Positions 23,294 to 31,530 of a stretch of 39,936 nt of DNA are shown here, in pieces. The number at the start of each line of letters is the position of its first letter. Position 1 is the stretch's first letter. Origin of the DNA: Planctomycetaceae bacterium (lineage in GTDB: Bacteria; Planctomycetota; Planctomycetia; Pirellulales; Pirellulaceae); assembly GCA_020638975.1 (NCBI GenBank), contig JACKHN010000047.1, positions 1 through 39,936 on the forward strand, in the 5' to 3' direction. The notes below the pieces were generated by a model. The model worked only from the letters and a program-made list of their open reading frames with translations, was not told where the DNA came from and did no database searches. The translations under genes and the position numbers were made by a program.

Positions 23294-25357
23294 TCATGTA
23301 GACGTCGTCTGATAGCTCTCGGACCAGGCCAGCAAATCTTCCTGCCCCTTGCGATAGCAGAAGTCACCAAAGGACTCGCCCTTGTTTCGGTCTTGCTTGA
23401 AGTAGACGAACAGCGGCGTCAGCGTGGGAACGACTTCGGCTTCCGGCACCAAGTCCTTGTAGATGAAGTTCAAGCGATTTCCTAGCAATCGCCCGCCGAC
23501 CGACACGGTGTATTTTCCAGCCGTCTTGCCGACCAATCCAATATCGGAGTTGTAAGGCCGAGCGCAACCGTTCGGGCAGCCCGTCATGCGAACCGTGAAT
23601 GCTTCGCTGTCCAATCCGAGCTTGGCGAGTTCGACTTCCATTTGATCCATGATGCCTGGCAGCGCACGTTCCGCTTCCGTAATCGAAAGACCACATGTCG
23701 GCCAAGCAACACAAGCCATCGACCACTTGCGCACGGTCGAGACCTCCTCGGACAAAGCAACTTTGTGCTCGCGAAGGATGCTCTCCAAAGTTGCCTTGTT
23801 CTTTGCGGCAACGTCGGTGAACAGAATGTCCTGGTGAGCCGTCAATCGAATCCCCGGTTTCAACTGACTGCAGATCGCACGCAACGCGGCCTTTAGCTGC
23901 AAAGTGTCGTCATCTTTAATGCGACCGTTCTCGACATTCAGTCCATAAAACCATTTGCCATCGCCCTGCTTGTGCCAACCCATGTGGTCGTCGAAGCCCG
24001 ACACATCGATCGGATCAGGCGTTTGCAGCTTGTGGCCATAATACTCTTCGACCTTGGCCTTAAATCGATCCAAGCCCCAACTGTGAATCAGGTACTTAAG
24101 ACGAGCGTTCTTGCGGTCGCTTCGATTTCCGAAGTCGCGTTGCACTTTGACGACGGCCGTCGCTAGTTCAACTGCCTGGTCTGGGGTGACGAAGGCCAGC
24201 TTCTGACCCAGCGCGGGGAACGTCTTCGCGGCACTTGGCGTCACACCCTGGCCGCCACCAACGAGCATGTTATAGCCGGTGATCTTGCCGTCCTTACAGA
24301 TGGCCATCAACGCTAGGTCGTGCGTGTACAGGTCGACGCAGTTATCCTCCGGCAAGCCAACTGCCATTTTGAACTTGCGTGGCAGGTAATGCTTGCCGTA
24401 GATCGGCTCGATCTCGTGGCCTTCTTTGCCGCCGCCCACCAACTCGTCTTCGCCGGTTTTAAGATCGCGCAGCCACAACTCGTGGTACGCCGACGTGCGA
24501 GGCGCGAAATGCGCCGCGAGCTCGTCCGCCAACGCTTGCATCTCGTCGTGGATGGCATCGTTGCGATGCGGAGCTGGGCAGCACATGACGTTGCGATTCA
24601 CGTCGCCGCACGCGCCCAAAGTGCTCATCTGAATCCGGTTGATCTGTTCGATTGTGTTCTTTAAGTCGCTCTTCACAACACCGTGCAACTGCAACCCTTG
24701 TCGGCTGGTAACTCGCAAAGTCGAGTTACCGACTTCGTCTGCCAAATCGAGCTGCGCGAGCATCTGATCGCTCGTCAGTTTGCCGCCCGGAATCTTCGAC
24801 CGGACCATGAACATATAGTCTCGCTTCGACTTTGATCCGCCACCTTGGGCTCGTGCGTCACGGTTGTCCTGCTGGTAAGTGCCGTGATGCTTTAGGAGTT
24901 GAATGCTCTCTTTGCCAAAGAAGTCGTTGCCATCCACCAACTCCTCCGGAATCTTGCCACGAAGCTGGTGGCTCGCTTCTTTGATATGTTCCACCTCGCT
25001 GGGCTTGTTTGGATCACCAAGTGGCGCGTCGCCTGTCGCAGACACTTCCGACTTCGTCGCTGGTTCTGCTTTCGCCCCTTGTCCGTTCGATCCCGACTTT
25101 GGTGACTCGCTACGGGCCATGGCTAAGATATCCGCCGTGCTGAGCCCTGTTTTGGTAGCCGATCCAGGCTTAGCGGCAGCCGGTTTCGCGGGCGTCGCTG
25201 TCGGAGCATCATCGCTGGTCCCGTCTGGGGTTGCACTGAGAGCGGCCAGCAATTCCTTGTAGGCCATCTGTTGAATCGACTCGGATTCGAAGCCATTTAC
25301 GGCGTTCGCGATCGAGGGCATCTGGCGGAGAAGTTCGTTAAATCGATCGTTCGCCAT
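23294..25357 (-). CDS. Siroheme sulfite/nitrite reductase with long N-terminal linker
   Basis: A 687-residue siroheme-[4Fe-4S] enzyme that reduces sulfite to sulfide (or nitrite to ammonia) by six electrons. The cluster and siroheme cysteines are Cys 549 and 555 (CVAWPTC) and Cys 594 and 598 (TGCPNGCARPYN). Other landmarks are TSRQGLQLHGV and GACGDVNRNVMCCPAPHR in the first half-domain. TGCPNGCARPY followed by IGLVGKTAGKYTVSVGG fits assimilatory sulfite reductase of the CysI/ferredoxin type better than nitrite reductase. Residues about 45-150 are a low-complexity Ala/Pro/Lys/Ser linker with a short helix motif LSTADILAMAR, extra to the family. ATG 25357 has AAAGGA upstream; the open frame reaches 25444 without conserved residues. 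It is divergent from folD. Confidence 0.9.
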   Translation of the reverse strand: MANDRFNELLRQMPSIANAVNGFESESIQQMAYKELLAALSATPDGTSDDAPTATPAKPAAAKPGSATKTGLSTADILAMARSESPKSGSNGQGAKAEPATKSEVSATGDAPLGDPNKPSEVEHIKEASHQLRGKIPEELVDGNDFFGKESIQLLKHHGTYQQDNRDARAQGGGSKSKRDYMFMVRSKIPGGKLTSDQMLAQLDLADEVGNSTLRVTSRQGLQLHGVVKSDLKNTIEQINRIQMSTLGACGDVNRNVMCCPAPHRNDAIHDEMQALADELAAHFAPRTSAYHELWLRDLKTGEDELVGGGKEGHEIEPIYGKHYLPRKFKMAVGLPEDNCVDLYTHDLALMAICKDGKITGYNMLVGGGQGVTPSAAKTFPALGQKLAFVTPDQAVELATAVVKVQRDFGNRSDRKNARLKYLIHSWGLDRFKAKVEEYYGHKLQTPDPIDVSGFDDHMGWHKQGDGKWFYGLNVENGRIKDDDTLQLKAALRAICSQLKPGIRLTAHQDILFTDVAAKNKATLESILREHKVALSEEVSTVRKWSMACVAWPTCGLSITEAERALPGIMDQMEVELAKLGLDSEAFTVRMTGCPNGCARPYNSDIGLVGKTAGKYTVSVGGRLLGNRLNFIYKDLVPEAEVVPTLTPLFVYFKQDRNKGESFGDFCYRKGQEDLLAWSESYQTTST

Positions 25358-25563
25358 GCGAACCCGTCCTTTTGCGTTGCAATTTATGAGTCGAGTGCCG
25401 ACGCAAACCGCGATACTGCTACGATTTACGGCCTTGGCACGCATCTTACCTGAATAGTCAAGTCAGTATAACTTCCCTGATCGGCAAGGGCCAACTGCAC
25501 AATATAGCGGAAGTGGTCTAGAATGCCCGCCCGTTCAAACATGAATCGCTACTTCCCGAAAGG

Positions 25564-26451
25564 ATGGAACTTGTGGAGGCACAACGACTTGATGGAAAAG
25601 GGATTGCTAACCAGATCCAAGCCGAAATCAAGGTGGAAGTCTCCGAGTTTGTCGAAAAAAGCGGCGTGACGCCGTGTTTGGCGGCAGTCTTGGTGGGCGA
25701 AGATCCGGCTAGCCAGGTTTACGTGAGAAACAAGGAGCGAGCCTGCGAACGAGTTGGCATCGCCAGCCGACTGCATCGTCTACCAGCAGACACGGCCCAG
25801 GCAGATTTGCTCGCGCTGATCGATCAATTGAACGGTGACTCGGGCGTGAGCGGCATTCTCGTTCAGCTTCCCTTGCCATCGCACATCAGCGAGACCAAGA
25901 TTCTCGATTCCGTCCATCCGCTCAAAGATGTCGATTCGTTCCATCCCGAGAACGTTGGGCTCGTCGTTCAAGGCCGCCCGAGATTCCTGCCGTGTACGCC
26001 TCATGGCGTCGTGCAGATCCTACATCGTTGCGGCATCGAGATCAGCGGCAAGCACGCTGTGGTTGTCGGCAGAAGCGAAATCGTTGGCAAGCCGCTCGCG
26101 AACATGCTGGTGCAACGGAGTTCGAATCTTGGTCCGACGGCAGCGAATGCCACGGTCACCGTTTGCCATAGTCGAACTGCAAACTTGCCCGAGATAACTC
26201 GCCAAGCCGACATCCTGATCGCGGCGATTGGTCAAGCGAAGTTCATCACGGCTGACATGATCAAACCTGGAGCGACGGTGATCGATGTGGGCATTAATCG
26301 CACGGACGATGGATTAGTGGGCGACGTCGATTTTGAGGCAGCACTGGAAGTTGCAGGCGCGATCACGCCGGTCCCAGGCGGCGTAGGACCACTCACGATT
26401 GCTATGCTTCTGTGGAATACCCTTGCGGCTGCGCGAATGCAGGCCAATTGA
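25564..26451 (+). CDS. folD: Bifunctional methylenetetrahydrofolate dehydrogenase/cyclohydrolase
   Basis: FolD converts 5,10-methylene-THF to 5,10-methenyl-THF with NADP and then to 10-formyl-THF, feeding purine and formyl-methionine synthesis in the cytoplasm. The usual motifs are all present: YVRNK with Tyr 53 and Lys 57, GILVQLPLP near 99, DVDSFHPENVG, PCTPHGVVQIL, the nucleotide-binding GRSEIVGKP, GDVDFEAA and the end motif TPVPGGVGPLTIAMLL. The length of 295 is normal. AAAGGA overlaps the ATG at 25564 and lies eight bases before an in-frame GTG at 25573, so the GTG may be the true start (three residues shorter). The gene ends 19 bases from the convergent ICMT-like gene. Confidence 0.96.
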   Translation: MELVEAQRLDGKGIANQIQAEIKVEVSEFVEKSGVTPCLAAVLVGEDPASQVYVRNKERACERVGIASRLHRLPADTAQADLLALIDQLNGDSGVSGILVQLPLPSHISETKILDSVHPLKDVDSFHPENVGLVVQGRPRFLPCTPHGVVQILHRCGIEISGKHAVVVGRSEIVGKPLANMLVQRSSNLGPTAANATVTVCHSRTANLPEITRQADILIAAIGQAKFITADMIKPGATVIDVGINRTDDGLVGDVDFEAALEVAGAITPVPGGVGPLTIAMLLWNTLAAARMQAN

Positions 26452-26470
26452 ACGGCATGCAAGATTGGGG

Positions 26471-27121
26471 CTACGGTGACAACTTTCCCTTGGATTCCGG
26501 CTCGTTGGTCGGCAGTCGTGCTAGTTTTGCAGCTTTCGTAAGGCGGGGAAAGATGCGGCCCGTGCGTCGCGCGTATTCGCGGTAGCGATCTCCAAACTCG
26601 TCACACATCAACCGCTCTTCGCGAGGTGTGCGAATGAAGTACATCGCGGCAAACGCGGGAATCACCGACCAACCCGCGAACCAATTCGCAAACATCATGC
26701 CTTGAGCGAGTCCCCACAACCAAATGGAGGCGTACATGGGGTGTCGAATCCAACGATAGACTCCGTGCGAGACGAGTTGATGGTCTTCTCGCACTTCCAG
26801 ACTAACGGACCAATTTTGTCCCAGATCCACATGAGAGCGCCAGAACAGCCACAGCGATGCAACCATAATCACTGCACCCGTCCAGCGGATCGACGCAGCC
26901 AGATCATAGTCTGCAAAGGAAAGAAGCGGCGTGAAGCAGTAGAGTGGCGGCAACAGAAGTGCGGTCGGGAGCATTATGGCGAGTAAGATCTTTTCTGTTC
27001 GGTCAATCTGCCGCACCTTCTTCTTCTCGGATTTCGTTCGCTCGATAAAGTGGTGGCGAAGCACGAATTGGACCACGAGCCCCACGAAGAAGACGGCGTT
27101 CGGAGGCTGCATGATATTCAA
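26471..27121 (-). CDS. Isoprenylcysteine carboxyl methyltransferase-like membrane protein
   Basis: A 216-residue membrane protein of the ICMT/phospholipid-methyltransferase superfamily. Hydrophobic helices occur at residues about 9-22, 45-62, 78-93 and a pair around 132-157. The diagnostic C-terminal core is present: LVSHGVYRWIRHPMYAS, then RTPREERLMCDEFGDRYREY and ARRTGRIFP, which bind S-adenosylmethionine. Bacterial members methylate varied lipids or thiols; the substrate is not predictable. The TTG at 27121 has GAGGA seven bases upstream and overlaps the stop of a short open frame (TTGA); an ATG at 27112 is an alternative. Likely part of the minus-strand run that includes the acetyltransferase and glycosyltransferase. 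Confidence 0.85.
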   Translation of the reverse strand: MNIMQPPNAVFFVGLVVQFVLRHHFIERTKSEKKKVRQIDRTEKILLAIMLPTALLLPPLYCFTPLLSFADYDLAASIRWTGAVIMVASLWLFWRSHVDLGQNWSVSLEVREDHQLVSHGVYRWIRHPMYASIWLWGLAQGMMFANWFAGWSVIPAFAAMYFIRTPREERLMCDEFGDRYREYARRTGRIFPRLTKAAKLARLPTNEPESKGKLSP

Positions 27122-27258
27122 ACAAACGTCCTCGATTCGAACAGGTTCTCATTCGAGCGATTCAGCAACACTTCTCCGTCGGCCACACGCAAGTAAACCG
27201 CTTCGAATTTGAACTTGCCGACCGCATCGGAAGTTAGCGTCTTGCGCAGGCCGAATGT
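27118..27258 (-). other. 46-codon open frame between acetyltransferase and ICMT genes
   Basis: Directly after the acetyltransferase stop (TAA at 27261-27259) the same frame stays open for 46 codons. It contains GKFKFEAVYLRVADGEVLLN and ends with a TGA that overlaps the TTG start of the ICMT-like gene. There is no ATG start. The amphipathic, coding-like content and the stop/start overlap suggest a non-ATG small gene, stop-codon readthrough or a decayed C-terminus, but chance is possible at this length. Confidence 0.25.
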
Positions 27259-28683
27259 TTAAGCCTGCAAATCGTCGAACGCTGGTCGCCAAAAAGGCAG
27301 TCTCGGGAACAGCACGCTGGCCGTCTCTGTCGCGACGCGTGTCGAGGCGACGATTTTCCCGGTGTCCACGACTGCGGCAACATCGAGATGGCCGAGCAGC
27401 AGTTGCATGAGTTCGCCAACGCCACACTCCAGATAACTTCGTCCCACCTTCTCTTGCAGTAACTTCACCGTGCGTTGTCGTACGGAGATGATATAGCGTC
27501 GTCCGTCGACCATTAAACCCAGGTCACAAGGCATGCTGAAACCCGCGTCGCGCACTCGCTGATGCAGCAAGTCGAACGAGTCGACAAGCAATTGCATCGG
27601 GTCGAAGACTTTGACCATCGTGACTTCGCCGTGGTCCGATTCGTCGAAGCACGTTCGCCCGCCAGCTTCGGCGAAGATTTGATGCAATGGTTCATCTGAG
27701 GCTGCGTCTAGCCGGACATGATGCAAATCTCGCTCGATAGCATCGCCGCAGGCTCGGGCGAGAAGCTTTGCGGCGGCGTCTTCGTGCTGTGGAGCGGTGA
27801 CGAGTTCGGCAATGCGACCTTCTTGCATCACCGCGTAACCGACGATCGGTGTCAATGTATCATCGAGTTCCAACTTGTCGGGTCCATTGATCGCCACGTA
27901 GATACTGTCGTAAGCACGTCGACTAACGAGCCATTGCCAGTACGCATCCGTTCGAGACAACGAGCCGTAAGAATTTTCGATGCGTTGCGAGTAGAGCCGC
28001 GTGAGGGCTGCTAACTCGACGTGCCGCCACATGCGGATGTTGAGCGGAACCGCTTCAGGTGCGAGTGGGTTGTAGACTGGCGTTTCGCGCTGTTGAAGTC
28101 GGGATAAGATGTCACGCGCTCCGGCCGTCGAATAGCTGTGACGAGCGCCGACTGTCCAGCCAAGCTTCGTAAAGAACTCAGGCTGACGAGTACGGAGAAA
28201 CGCCAAACGCGAGCCGCCTTCGATCATCGAACGCTCTGCCGCTTTAACCAATTCGAGAGCACAACCTTCGCCGCGATATTCCGGCAGCACGACCAGATCG
28301 CTCAGTGTGGATATCGGCAGCAGCTTTCCCGCAAAGTGCATTTCGCGGTTGGTAATTCGCGTGTGGGCAACGATCTGCTGATTGCGTTTTACCAGTAGCC
28401 GATCGCTCGGCTCGTAGAACGGATCATCCAGCTGTGCGTGAAACTCAGCCGAACTCGGTTGATGCAAGACGCTGACCAGCAGAGCTTGAAGATCGTGGTG
28501 GTCGCCAGCTCGGGCCGGAACAATACGAAACGCCTGCTCGGTGCCGAACCGGTGTGGTTCGGGAGCTGCGCCGAGGAGATGGTCTATCACCGGTCGGCGA
28601 GGCTTCTTCGGAAGTGCATCCGTGGCCGATAGTCGAGATGTCTCCCGGTCGAAATCTCTACGCGTTGCAGCAGTCGAATTCAT
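27259..28683 (-). CDS. Eis-like GNAT acetyltransferase with C-terminal SCP2-like domain
   Basis: A 474-residue protein with the three-part architecture of Eis-type N-acetyltransferases. The first GNAT domain is at about 50-200: ISTLSDLVVLPEYRGEGCA contains the R-x-x-G-x-G/A-like acetyl-CoA loop (YRGEGCA). A second, degenerate GNAT-like domain spans about 215-365 (YAVMQEGRIAELVTAP). The end, about 375-474 (LLVDSFDLLHQRV, ECGVGELMQLLLGHLDVAA), fits the sterol-carrier-like tail. Eis enzymes acetylate amines on small molecules or peptides; the substrate here is unknown. The gene starts 44 bases after the BshC-like gene ends and is probably in the same transcript. The mycothiol synthase MshD also has two GNAT domains but is shorter and lacks the tail. 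Confidence 0.75.
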   Translation of the reverse strand: MNSTAATRRDFDRETSRLSATDALPKKPRRPVIDHLLGAAPEPHRFGTEQAFRIVPARAGDHHDLQALLVSVLHQPSSAEFHAQLDDPFYEPSDRLLVKRNQQIVAHTRITNREMHFAGKLLPISTLSDLVVLPEYRGEGCALELVKAAERSMIEGGSRLAFLRTRQPEFFTKLGWTVGARHSYSTAGARDILSRLQQRETPVYNPLAPEAVPLNIRMWRHVELAALTRLYSQRIENSYGSLSRTDAYWQWLVSRRAYDSIYVAINGPDKLELDDTLTPIVGYAVMQEGRIAELVTAPQHEDAAAKLLARACGDAIERDLHHVRLDAASDEPLHQIFAEAGGRTCFDESDHGEVTMVKVFDPMQLLVDSFDLLHQRVRDAGFSMPCDLGLMVDGRRYIISVRQRTVKLLQEKVGRSYLECGVGELMQLLLGHLDVAAVVDTGKIVASTRVATETASVLFPRLPFWRPAFDDLQA

Positions 28684-28727
28684 GACTCAGCATCCCTTCT
28701 GCAAAGTCTGTCGATCCTTCGGAGTTT

Positions 28728-30353
28728 CTACTGTCCGTCTAACTTATAATTGTTTCCTAAAATGTCCAGTAGTAAAGGTCGCAAAGTGGCTTCAGGGAAC
28801 AGACAGAGAGAATACTCGCGCGAGCCGAGCAACTTCGCGGTTCGTTGTTGCTCGATCAGATTGTCGCGGTCCTGAAACCACTTTGCCCTCTGTTGTTCGA
28901 CCATCGGTTGCATCGCGTCGTTAAGATGGGCGATTTGTAAACAGCGCTGGATTCTTTGGTCTGCCGTCGGTTGCATCGCGATCAAACGTTCTTTTGCCTC
29001 TACCAGTGATACCGCTTCTGACGTCGATGCGAGGTAACGCTGTGGGTTGAATCGCAGTTCTCGCAGCTTTAGCCGGATCGCGCGGACCTCATTGTCCGAG
29101 ACCTCGCGATGTTCAATCGGGAGCTTGGCGGTTGCGGTGACCGTCAAGAAGCCGGGCGCCGCAAATCCAAAAAAACGTTGGATGATCGCGTCGGTCAGCT
29201 GGTCATACTTGGCACCACCAATTCCGTGAATGAACAAATCACTAAGTAAGAGACGAGCGAACATCGTCGTGACCAAAGCACGTGAACGAAGTTTGACACC
29301 TTGGTCTCGAAGTGTCTGCATTTGCTCGACCGCTACCTCGAATGGGCCGTCTGAGGAGAGTGATAGGTGGTGTCGTTCGTTATGAAGGTCCGAAATCTCA
29401 ATCCCGTGTTGGACGGGACGAGCAAACAAGCGCCGACGTTTCGGATCGTTCGACGACCACAACCAGAATGGTGCCTCCCGCCATTCGCCATCTATCGCCA
29501 ATGGGGGGACCGGGTGCGATCGGCTGCGGACGTGATTGACGCGTCGATACTCAAACAGCGATTCATTGTAGACGTGCTGAAACTCCGGCAGTCGAGCCAG
29601 GATCGTCGTCGCGAACCATCGAAACGGTTCGCCATCACAGACTTGGCTCAACGGCAACTCCAAAGTCTTCAAGCCCCAAGCGGCTTCGAGCTGATGGCGT
29701 GATTGCGAAAGGCAAATCCCCAAGTTGTTGTTGGTTCGCGAAGTCGCGACTGCCACTGGCCAGAGCTGTTCGACGAGCGGTTCTTTGATCGCGGGGAGCA
29801 GCTTCGCTCGGACGCGTTCCGCAAACGATCCGAATATTGCAGGGTCGACCAGTTGCCGCTCCTCGAAGGGCATCTCTTCCAGCGATTGATCCAGCGCGAC
29901 GGACTCGACGATCGGCGCGTCGACTGTACCGGTTGGAACGCGGATCGCTGCCTGTCGAAGGGTGTCGTTGTCGATCAGCAAGTTGATACCGATGGCGTTT
30001 CGCTCGCGAGCGACATGATCGAGCACAAAGTTCTTGTACCACACGCCCGCGTGATACAACTCCGGCTGATGCCCAGTCATCACAATCGGATCCTTCGATC
30101 CGTTAAGCGAATTGGCCACGTTTCGGTAGCGACTTGTGAAATCGATCGCAGCGCGAAGCACATGCGACCGCGCCGCTTCTGATAACGCAGCGAATGACCG
30201 GCCTTGCAGCTCCAACTGACGGTGTCGCGCTGCCTCCCGATTTGCTGCGAGCCGTTCAGGAATCTCCGATAGCGGTGGATCGATCAGCCGTCCGCCGTGA
30301 TCCTTAGGGCTTCGCAGTCGACGGTACTGGATCGCGCTGCCGACGCGACTCAT
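28728..30353 (-). CDS. Uncharacterised protein, possible distant BshC relative
   Basis: A 541-residue soluble protein that I cannot firmly place. The best clue is TGHQPELYHAGVWYKNFV near residue 93, which resembles the TGQQPGLFxGPLY motif of BshC, the cysteine-adding enzyme of bacillithiol synthesis; later GIGGAKYDQLTDAIIQRFFG echoes the BshC GGPGE region, and a helical segment with many Gln/Arg residues (about 455-520) fits its coiled coil. Length matches BshC (about 540). The usual EDHD motif seems replaced by LLIDNDT. The start is set by the overlap with the glycosyltransferase gene: its TGA and this ATG share bases at 30353 (TGATG), showing translational coupling. Homology is plausible, not proved. 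Confidence 0.5.
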   Translation of the reverse strand: MSRVGSAIQYRRLRSPKDHGGRLIDPPLSEIPERLAANREAARHRQLELQGRSFAALSEAARSHVLRAAIDFTSRYRNVANSLNGSKDPIVMTGHQPELYHAGVWYKNFVLDHVARERNAIGINLLIDNDTLRQAAIRVPTGTVDAPIVESVALDQSLEEMPFEERQLVDPAIFGSFAERVRAKLLPAIKEPLVEQLWPVAVATSRTNNNLGICLSQSRHQLEAAWGLKTLELPLSQVCDGEPFRWFATTILARLPEFQHVYNESLFEYRRVNHVRSRSHPVPPLAIDGEWREAPFWLWSSNDPKRRRLFARPVQHGIEISDLHNERHHLSLSSDGPFEVAVEQMQTLRDQGVKLRSRALVTTMFARLLLSDLFIHGIGGAKYDQLTDAIIQRFFGFAAPGFLTVTATAKLPIEHREVSDNEVRAIRLKLRELRFNPQRYLASTSEAVSLVEAKERLIAMQPTADQRIQRCLQIAHLNDAMQPMVEQQRAKWFQDRDNLIEQQRTAKLLGSREYSLCLFPEATLRPLLLDILGNNYKLDGQ

Positions 30354-31096
30354 CAGAAGCCGTCCGCACAATTCGACAGCGCGAGCTGTTCGCTATCGCC
30401 TCCGACCGCGTGAATGCTGCGATCAAGGACCAGATGGTAATATTCCAGACGCGTGGCCGCATCATCGAGCACGCCACCGAACGAACGTTTTTCTTCGAGA
30501 TACACCAAAGGCACGGGAAGCTCGATGATCCGCAAATCGGCGTGGGCCGCTTGAACCCAAAGTTCCAACGGCATGGCATAGCCGTTTTCGGTGATTTGCA
30601 GCGATCGCATGGCGTCCACGCGATAGGCCTTGAAACCGCAGAAGGCATCGGTCAAGCACAGGCCTAAGCGGCGGTTCAGCTCAGCGGTAACTTGCACATT
30701 GATTCTGCGACGTTGTGCCGGGGGTTCGCTGTCTCCTTCAAATCGTTTCAAGTAGCGGCTACCCGATACGATATCAACCCCTTGGCAAGCGGCGGCGAAT
30801 GCGGGGATGCGTTGCGGCTCATGCTGTCCGTCGCAGTCGATCGTGACGACGACTTCGTAGTTGTTTTGCATGGCATATTCGAACGCACTGAGCAACGCTG
30901 CCCCATAGCCGCGATTCACGACGTGCGTCACCACGCGGATGTCGTCATGTCGAGCGAGCAGCTCCGCCGTACCATCCGTCGAACCATCGTCGATGACGAG
31001 GATATCACTACTGTAACGGCGGACTTCCGCCAACACACGATCGACGTGCCGAGCCTCGTTATAGACTGGGAGTGCAGTAAGCCAACGTTGCGACAT
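30353..31096 (-). CDS. Family 2 glycosyltransferase, dolichyl-phosphate mannosyltransferase type
   Basis: A 247-residue GT-A fold glycosyltransferase. The opening ALPVYNEARHVDRVL, the nucleotide-binding DDGSTDGTAELL, NRGYGAALLSAFEYA and the metal-binding DCDGQHEP (DxD-like) are typical of GT2 enzymes of the DPM1 group, which transfer a sugar from a nucleotide donor to a polyprenyl phosphate or lipid. DIVSGSRYLKRFEG and CGFKAYRVDAM, near the acceptor side, agree. There are no membrane helices, so it probably works at the cytoplasmic face. ATG 31096 fits the conserved N-terminus; the open frame runs to 31321 without conserved sequence and there is no clear Shine-Dalgarno. It overlaps the BshC-like gene by one base and leads the minus-strand operon. 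Confidence 0.9.
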   Translation of the reverse strand: MSQRWLTALPVYNEARHVDRVLAEVRRYSSDILVIDDGSTDGTAELLARHDDIRVVTHVVNRGYGAALLSAFEYAMQNNYEVVVTIDCDGQHEPQRIPAFAAACQGVDIVSGSRYLKRFEGDSEPPAQRRRINVQVTAELNRRLGLCLTDAFCGFKAYRVDAMRSLQITENGYAMPLELWVQAAHADLRIIELPVPLVYLEEKRSFGGVLDDAATRLEYYHLVLDRSIHAVGGDSEQLALSNCADGF

Positions 31097-31530
31097 AGGG
31101 AACTCGGTGCCAGGGTAGGAGGCGTATCGTTTTGCGATTGGCAAATGGGAGTGATCGCAGGTGCCATAGGATTCATTGCATTCTAGACGGGCCGAAATCG
31201 GAGTCAACGCTGCGCGCTTGAAGCCGCCCGACTGATGACTGGAATCCAAGATCGAACTTCGTCCAAAACCGACAAAATCGTTAGGCTCACGTCGCATTTC
31301 TGATGCCGTCCTCAAAGTCATTTAGACGGCAAAAGTCGATCCAGCCCGAATCGAGACTCCGAACTCGCGATTAGATACCACCGATCCGGCCAGATACGCG
31401 GTTCGGTAAGATCCCTGTGTTCGAGCCCGTTACGCGCACTCGATCGCGCGTGGTACGATCTGCGAAGCATCGGTCATTCGGCTTTGGAGTTGCCGACGGT
31501 TCCGCAGACCTTCAAATATGATGAGGCTAT
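31097..31530. other. Divergent intergenic region, no gene seen
   Basis: A 434-base gap between the minus-strand glycosyltransferase operon and the plus-strand channel gene. It should hold both promoters. I see no intact reading frame with coding character and no tRNA; a loop-like TTCGAGC around 31420 does not have the stems of a tRNA. Confidence 0.45.

Noticed and set aside
31380..31460. tRNA gene
   Set aside because: A TTCGAGC loop-like stretch is present but no matching T-stem, anticodon stem or acceptor stem.
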